64,000 nt of DNA, from NCBI GenBank assembly GCA_039707465.1, contig CM077645.1, positions 162,158,503 to 162,222,502 on the forward strand. The letters are read 5' to 3'. Source of the DNA: Rhabdophis nuchalis. Its lineage: Eukaryota > Chordata > Lepidosauria > Squamata > Natricidae. Positions within the stretch are counted from its first letter, which is position 1. The number at the start of each line of letters is the position of its first letter. A program made the position numbers and the translations under genes. Of this stretch, positions 58,032 through 64,000 are shown piece after piece. The notes beneath the pieces were generated by a model. It was not told the origin of the DNA and did no database searches. It was given only the letters and a program-made list of their open reading frames with translations.

Positions 58032-58984
58032 GATGTCTCCACATAACTAGGCACTTATATAAACAACCCATTTTTATGCTTGTACCACTTTTTAAAATTA
58101 TCTCTGCAAAGACCAAAAGAAGACTTCTAAGTGCAAACTGAAAATCTTAACAGTTTTTTGCTAGTAGTAGAGGTCCTTCATCAAAACATGTTTTGAATTT
58201 CCAAAATATCATACAAGGAGCAATTTTTATTGCTTCTCCATTTATTTTTTAATCTACTCATTTTAGTCTGGTATTCTTTCACTCTGAGTTCATGCACCCA
58301 CAGATGTATAACCCCACCCCCCACCCCTTCCTCCAGACTTAGATTTATACAAAGTGGTTAAAGGCTCCCTTCTAACTTTTTGTGCTGATTTTTTAATGGC
58401 TAGTATTCCTTTCCAAGAATTTCTTGGACAAAGCACTATCATGTATTCTCATGTCATTTCAGGAAAGAATTGGAGAAGGAATGTGACATCTGTGCAAAGA
58501 ATGAACATGGTACTGAGGGTACTGGACTTTTCAAAATTTAGGAAAAAGTTAGAAGATATTGCTTAACCACTGTGTACATTTAAAACCATCACTCAGCCCA
58601 TCCATGATCTCCCAGTCCATCTATGGACTCATATTTTATTCATTATTTACTTTTATGAAGGAAGGACAGCTGTCAGTTGGACTTTGCTTACAGCTATTGA
58701 TCATTTACTTTAAATCCTCTAAGAATAAAATATACAAATCCTACCCTTGAGAAATCTTTGAGGAATTATTTTTATAGTTGCCTTCTGTTTTAATGTGTAT
58801 ACCCAGACAAAGATTGTATTTTTCCTTTACAAACCTGATTTGAGATAGAAATATTTCAAATATTTTCCCTGTAGACTAGAACTGTTATATAAGATTTTTT
58901 TTCCTTTTCTTTTCTTTTACTTTCTTCATATCACTCTTGAGTCCTGTCAAGAATCTGGATATGTCTCTGCAGTTTTCTTGGCAA
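58032..58984. other. AT-rich sequence without recognised feature
   Basis: Short frames only. Confidence 0.4.
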
Positions 58985-59206
58985 TATTTTGCAAGTTTCT
59001 CCTCCTAGGCTGAGAGACTGATGGGCCCAACGTCATTAAGGTGGAGAGGTGCTTATGGCAGGATTAGAACTCCTATTCTCTGGATCTTTAGCCTGATGCC
59101 TTAAACCCAGGTGTGGGTTGCTGCGAACCAGTCACAATTTCCCGAACCGGTGCAAACTTGTAGCAACCCAGCTCTGTTTAAACCACTACACCAAACTGGC
59201 TCTTAT
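58985..59206 (-). mobile_element. tRNA-derived (MIR-like) SINE interrupted by a hAT-like element
   Basis: The minus strand starts agccagtttggtgtagtggttt (A box), is cut by 69 bp, and resumes with ggcatcaggctaaag and the B box gttctaatcctgcc. Without the insert the A-to-B spacing is tRNA-like. Confidence 0.8.
59108..59176. mobile_element. 69-bp hAT-like element inside a SINE
   Basis: Starts caggtgtgggttgctgcg and ends gtagcaacccagctctg, inverted. Flanks are cttaaacc (59100-59107) and tttaaacc (59177-59184), 7/8. One of the shortest hAT-type insertions here. Confidence 0.85.
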
Positions 59207-59750
59207 TCTATAATTAAATGAAAATGTCTTTATGAATCCCAGTTTAGCAGCTAAAAAGGAATGTCATTATTTAGCACAGTAAAATAAGCAAAATAGACCC
59301 ATGCTTAATACTTGAGTTGTGTAAAATATAACTAGTTGACTTCTTGACAATTACACCTGGGTTAAACTTGACAAAATCATGACACAAAGAGAGTGCCACC
59401 AAGAGACCTGGGTTCAAGTTCATCGTCAGCCATAGAAGTTCAGTGAGTGAAACTGGATCTTCTCTTTTCTCAGCCCAATTAATCTTGCAGGATTTTAATG
59501 GGGGGGAAAAAGCATTCTTCCCACTTCCCACTCCAAGCTCCCGAACAAGCAGCAGGATATAAAGATGCTAAATGAATATGGATACTGTTTATCTGTAATG
59601 TATTATGCCCATGTACAATATATTACAGGTGTTTTCAGCAGTAACACCTTCATAAGTATCCAAAAACCTTGAATCTCAAGAAATAATCACTATTGAAAAT
59701 CTGCCTACCTGGTTGCAAAGTTTTTTTAAATGGGATGGGGAGGGGAAATG
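59207..59750. other. AT-rich sequence without recognised feature
   Basis: No repeat or coding signal recognised. Confidence 0.4.
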
Positions 59751-59826
59751 AAGAGAGGAGAGGAGAGGAGAGGAGAGGAAAGGAAAGGAAAGGAAAAGAA
59801 AGGAAAGGAAAAGAAAGGAAAGGAAG
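59751..59826. repeat. (GAGAG)n/(GGAAA)n microsatellite
   Basis: gaggagaggagaggagagg passing into ggaaaggaaaggaaa units. Confidence 0.96.
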
Positions 59827-61586
59827 ATAGCTATTTTATATTCTAAACAACATCTGGCATAATTTAAGATGATCATTAAGATCAAACTGGGGTTAGCATT
59901 TATTGCATGCGGCACTTGTCTATATTAACTACTTGAGACTGGTTAATATGCATGAGAAATAATTGCATACTATCCAAATTATAAGTGGTGTCACATGTGT
60001 CAGTTCTAAGGCAGCCCTTGAGAGCAAATTGCCAATAGGCAAATCTTGACATTTATAAACAGAAGAAACAAGACATACCATTTTTGTATACAGTATTTGT
60101 AAATATGAAGGATTAAAACCTTTAACAATGTAAGTTTCATTAGTAGAAAGCAAGGGGGAGGGATTCCTCCAAATAACCCTCCTAAAGCATAAACTGTATT
60201 TTTGCAAATGTGGAACACATTGTAAATTATATGTTCCTAAACATTCATTTTTAATTTAATTTTAATGCATTGCCCCAAATACTCAATTTAATTGAGCTCA
60301 TCTATCCAAATCTATTACTTTTTCTAAAAACAATATGTATCTGCATTCAGTTTAATTAATTGAAGTCCATCTCTAAGTATTCTCAACACAGAATAAGTTA
60401 TTTCCTTTGGTTATCATTGAACTGTCCTAAGAAAACTGATGTTCATGCTAGCTCACAAAACCATCTATTCAGATTTGGAGAAATTTGTGTTATACCCAGA
60501 TAATGTTCCAGAACTCATGTTTATCAGTAAATATTGTAATTTGCTTTTACCCCCATTACTTGCATGCTATCAGTCATGAATTTTACTATCATGATCAATA
60601 AAAATATTAAGAAGAGAGTTTCCAGAGAGGAATTAAAAATAAGAACAATAGAAAATCTGGAAGAAATTGTAAACTAAAAATCAGAAAGTATGAAGGGAAA
60701 GGAAGAAAGAGAGCAGAGTATATGATGGTAGAATTCTCCTACAACCTAAGGACTTTGCAAGGTTTGCAATAAAATACCTTTACATCTGAATGGTTTCAGT
60801 GTTGTTTGGAAATTGAAAATACTAATCTAATAGATCCCCCAAATAAACGTCATAGAGCTTTGACAGAACTTATCTTGCAGATTGCAATATACTGGAAAGG
60901 TACACCTTTCCAGAAAGGGGTCTGACAGATTATTAGAAATTTAGGAGAAGATGGTTTAGAGAAAATAGGACACAAAAATTTTCTTGACTAGCTCTAATAA
61001 TTTTCTCTTACTGCCATAACCACCTTCAAGTTCCAGATTCTGAATACTCATAGATTACAATTCTTTCCGCTATTTTCTGAAAACACACTCACACGCCATT
61101 TCAAAGGACAGCAAGCGTTGCCTGAGTACTGATTTGACTTAGTGATGACAGACATTGTCACATGGCATTGGAACAGAAGCCTAGAGATGATGAACTTTGC
61201 TATTAAAATTGAGCTCATGAGGGGAAATGCCAAAGGGTACAAGGAACTATAACTATAATTACCATTAGCAATGAGATTCCTTCAGAGGCTTTCTGCATTC
61301 CATAATGCACATGTCCTTCTAACTTTATATTCTTTGAAAAATTAGGGGGAGAAATCTATGCTTGGGGAGAAATTGCTGAAGGAATATTTCGGCGTGGAAA
61401 AAAAAATACTTTTATAACTACCAACGCTTTTTCAAGTTTCCTGTCCTGGAAATGTAAAATATCTAGTATCTGACTTGTTTAAAATATTTTAAAATGGTCT
61501 TCTACAAAAACAGCTATATATGCATTTAAATAAAGTCGTAGCTGAAAGCATGGAAGACAGAGGGATGGGAAGTGAATCCATTAGAA
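59827..61586. other. AT-rich sequence without recognised feature
   Basis: No transposon termini or coding similarity recognised; small palindrome ggaaaggtacacctttcc near 60895. Confidence 0.45.
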
Positions 61587-61717
61587 CAGGGGTCTGCAAA
61601 GTTGGCTCTTTTAAGACTGGTGGACTTCAACTCCCAGAATTCCCCAGCCAGCCTGGCTGGGGAATTCTGGGAGTTGAAGTCCACTAGTCTTAAAAAAGCC
61701 AATTTTGCAGACCCCTG
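61587..61717. mobile_element. Foldback hAT-like element
   Basis: Starts caggggtctgcaaagttggc and ends gccaattttgcagacccctg. The arms continue through ggacttcaactcccag/ctgggagttgaagtcc to a centre at ccagccagcctggctgg, so nearly the whole 131 bp is self-complementary. Flanks are cattagaa and cactagag (6/8). Confidence 0.88.
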
Positions 61718-62312
61718 CACTAGAGCAAGCATAGGGAATTTTGACCTATCCTCAAAAACAGCTTCCAGTGGTTCTAGATAATAATGCCAGTACAGGGATG
61801 GATATAAAACAACAGTGTTCCATTCCTACTTTAGAGTGTTTATACTGGTAGGGAATCATTAATTCTGATCTACTTGCAGTCTAGAAAAATATCAATAAAA
61901 ATGAAAACCAATATTTTAGAATTTTAGCACCCATAATCTTTTCTCAGTTTTGTGTTTCTGGCATCATTCAGCGTTACTGGAAGTGAATAACTATTTTTAG
62001 TTAAATCTTTTGCACAAAACCATTATAGAATATATAAAGAATATATAGAAATCCTCCTTATTAGCTAAGCAAATAAAAATAAAAATCAGACCATTAGTCC
62101 AGCACAAACCTGCCCCTTAAAGAGACTGTAATATACAATCTTTAACTAGATTTAACTCTTTGTGAAGTTATGAAGGCCTCTAATAACGAAGGAATTATAT
62201 ACCTTCTTGCCCTTGATAGTACTCTGTTTAATTTGGGGACAGGTGTGATGCACTGTGGGCTTTGGGATTTGCCAACATTTACCACTAGGAGATATGCATG
62301 TAATGTGTAATT
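61718..62312. other. AT-rich sequence without recognised feature
   Basis: No repeat or coding signal recognised. Confidence 0.4.
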
Positions 62313-63151
62313 TAAAGTGACCAGATTTCAAAATTTGTCAAGCGGGACACCATTGACGGGGGGCTGAGCGGTCTTTCCTGGCCCTGCAGCCGCCGCTTCC
62401 TTCGCTGGCCGTACCTGAGGTTGCTCTATTCCCATAGAGGGGGGCGGCGGAGCGGGGCGCCCGGTGGCTGCTCTGCACGTGGCCCGGAAGCAACAGCCAG
62501 AGCGGTCTGACGGGCAGCCGAGGGCCAGCAAGGTAGGAGCGAACAAGAAGCCAGCAGGCGGAGGAGGAGGAAGAGGATAGCTGCGCATGACGGGGGTGCG
62601 GCCCTCAACTTTGCGGAGCAGCCACAATGCACTGACAGCAGCCAGGCGTGAGCCCCACCACCGCTGCGTCCCCTCCCTGTCCGGCTTGTCCAGGACGAGT
62701 GGCGAAAAGTTCAGGGCCGCGCAGGCTCTGGCTGCAGCCCTGAACTTTTTGCCGCTCGTCCTGGACGAGCCGGACAGGGAGGAGACGCAGCGGCGGTGGG
62801 GCTCACGCCTGGCTGCTGTCAGTGCATTGCGGTTGCTCCACAAAGTTCACGGCCGCACCCCCGTCGTATGCAGCTATCCTCTTCCTCCTCCTCTGGCTGC
62901 TGGCTTCTTGTTCGCTCCTCCCTCGCTGGCCCTCGCCTGCCCGCCAGCCCGTTCTGGCTGCCACTTCCTGCCTGCGCTGCTGCCCTGGCCACAAGCTGCC
63001 TCTGAGCACATGCAGAGTGGCCACCGCACCCCGCACCCCCTCACCGCCTCTCCAGGCAAAAAGCGGGACATTTTTAAGAGGCGGCGGGGCGCGGGACTAA
63101 TTCTTGAAAAGCATGATTGTCCTGCCGAAAGCGGGACATCTGGTCACCTTA
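62313..63151. mobile_element. GC-rich foldback DNA element with about 200-bp internal arms
   Basis: Outer ends aaagtgaccagat (62314-62326) and atctggtcacctt (63138-63150) are inverted, and both sides carry agcgggaca just inside. A large inner palindrome has arms at about 62522-62718 and 62737-62931, around a spacer of about 18 nt near 62728. Examples are ggacgagtggcgaaaagttcagggc with gccctgaacttttt, and gcgaacaagaagccagcag with its complement. GC and CpG content is far above the flanks. Open frames of 171 and 205 codons on the two strands mirror each other across the palindrome and are not genes. No clear target duplication. Confidence 0.75.
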
Positions 63152-64000
63152 GTGTAGTTGTGTCTTGTAGACCATTGTGGAATAATTATTCACAGGCTGC
63201 TTAAGTCCCTTTTTTACTTAGAAGGTAAATTATCTCTTTACTCACTAACTGTTATAACCAAATGTCAGCTTGGCCACATGGTCTACATTTTTGGGCCCAT
63301 TGCATTATCTCCCCCCCCCCCACAGGCAATGGTGGGATTTGGTGGAATGTGTCTGCTTCAGCATGAGAAAAAGTAATTTCTGATGCTGAGCAGAAGTTGA
63401 GTAGTAGTTACTAAAGCAATAAACCAAGGAGACAAGCTTCTGCATGGAAAAAAGCATAAGATAAATCAAATTTCTCCACCCTCTATTGCCTATTCACAGT
63501 GTAAGTTTCTCCTTTGAATGAAGAGTACCCAATGGAATGTGTGTGTTGCAATGTCAAATTCTGTTCTAATTAATATTACTAATAAGAGCCTTTGTTCTTC
63601 GAATAACTGTTTTCACTCCAGGCTGCAAGCAAGAAAGTCTGACAATATGGATGGGGAAATGAAAAAATAAGCTGTCTCTTGCTTCATTATGGCAGTCAGA
63701 GTAAGAATTCCCTCTCTATCAACATTCTAATTAATTTAATAAAAAAGGTGTAGCTATATGCAGTATAATAATATTCTTCCCAAGCTGGAAGGAATTAGAC
63801 CTGCTGTTTGGAATATGTAAGAAGACTTAAGGCAAAAAGTAATGAGTAGTATATGAATAAAGGTTGGACAGCTAGTGGCTCCAAGAAACTGACATCTCTT
63901 TCCAAGCTCAAAATTAAAGGTCATTCTGGGAAAAGAATTTGGGAAGGAAAAAAACATGGAAAAAGAAAGTAGACCAAAATATTTTAAGGAGTTCAGAGGA
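63152..64000. other. AT-rich sequence without recognised feature
   Basis: A poly-C run lies at 63311-63321; no repeat or coding signal recognised to the window end. Confidence 0.45.

Noticed and set aside
62328..63204. Frames of 171 (minus) and 205 (plus) codons with similar protein sequences, looking like a divergent gene pair
   Set aside because: They are the two arms of one GC-rich palindrome read on opposite strands; no start context, motifs or splice signals support a gene.

Overview
This window looks like non-genic vertebrate nuclear DNA, most likely from a squamate reptile and probably a snake. The basis is the repeat content: L2- and CR1-clade LINEs with recognisable endonuclease and reverse transcriptase, an L1 ORF1-type element, an R4/Dong-like LINE remnant, tRNA-derived SINEs, many short hAT-type elements with 8-bp target duplications, solo LTRs, and long GA/CA/TA/GTAG/GACA/GGAA microsatellites. 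The organism call is inference. I found no host protein-coding exon, rRNA, functional tRNA, CRISPR array or bacterial-type operon. Every long reading frame belongs to a retroelement, is the antisense of one, or is low-complexity DNA.

Layout: 1-424 is a decayed L2 fragment cut by the window edge. 1.1-2.5 kb holds an outer repeat split by a hAT element, then a TA-flanked TIR element. 3.6-4.25 kb is an L2 3' end. 4.8-11.4 kb is a minus-strand CR1 (esterase ORF1, endonuclease, RT) split by a plus-strand L2 at 7.0-9.75 kb. 11.75 kb has a SINE. 12.6-15.5 kb is a Helitron-like start followed by very long compound microsatellites. 16.4-21.9 kb is a dense set of nested elements, including a hAT element split by an L2 copy and an outer repeat split by both a hAT element and a solo LTR. 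23-29 kb has hAT elements, L2 3' ends and a nearly full-length minus-strand L2. 29-37 kb is mostly AT-rich sequence with sparse CR1, SINE and LTR insertions. 37.0-39.04 kb is an ORF2-less L1-type element bounded by a 14-bp target duplication. 39-44 kb is quiet. 44-64 kb has microsatellites, an R4-like fragment, SINEs, LTR-like units, TIR/foldback elements, L2 and CR1 3' ends, and a GC-rich foldback element.

Functionally this is a layered record of transposition. Autonomous LINEs (CR1, L2, L1-like, R4-like) are all broken by stops, frameshifts, truncations or later insertions. The many short hAT-like elements carry termini close to CAGGGGTG but encode no transposase, so they must have been mobilised in trans. 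Relative ages can be read from the nesting. The items most worth a second look are the ORF2-less L1-type element, the three-layer nest at 20.7-21.9 kb, the foldback hAT elements, the ~200-bp-arm GC-rich palindrome near 62.7 kb, and the oppositely oriented copies of one compound satellite at 14.1-15.4 kb. I see no clear evidence for a wholly new biological system.
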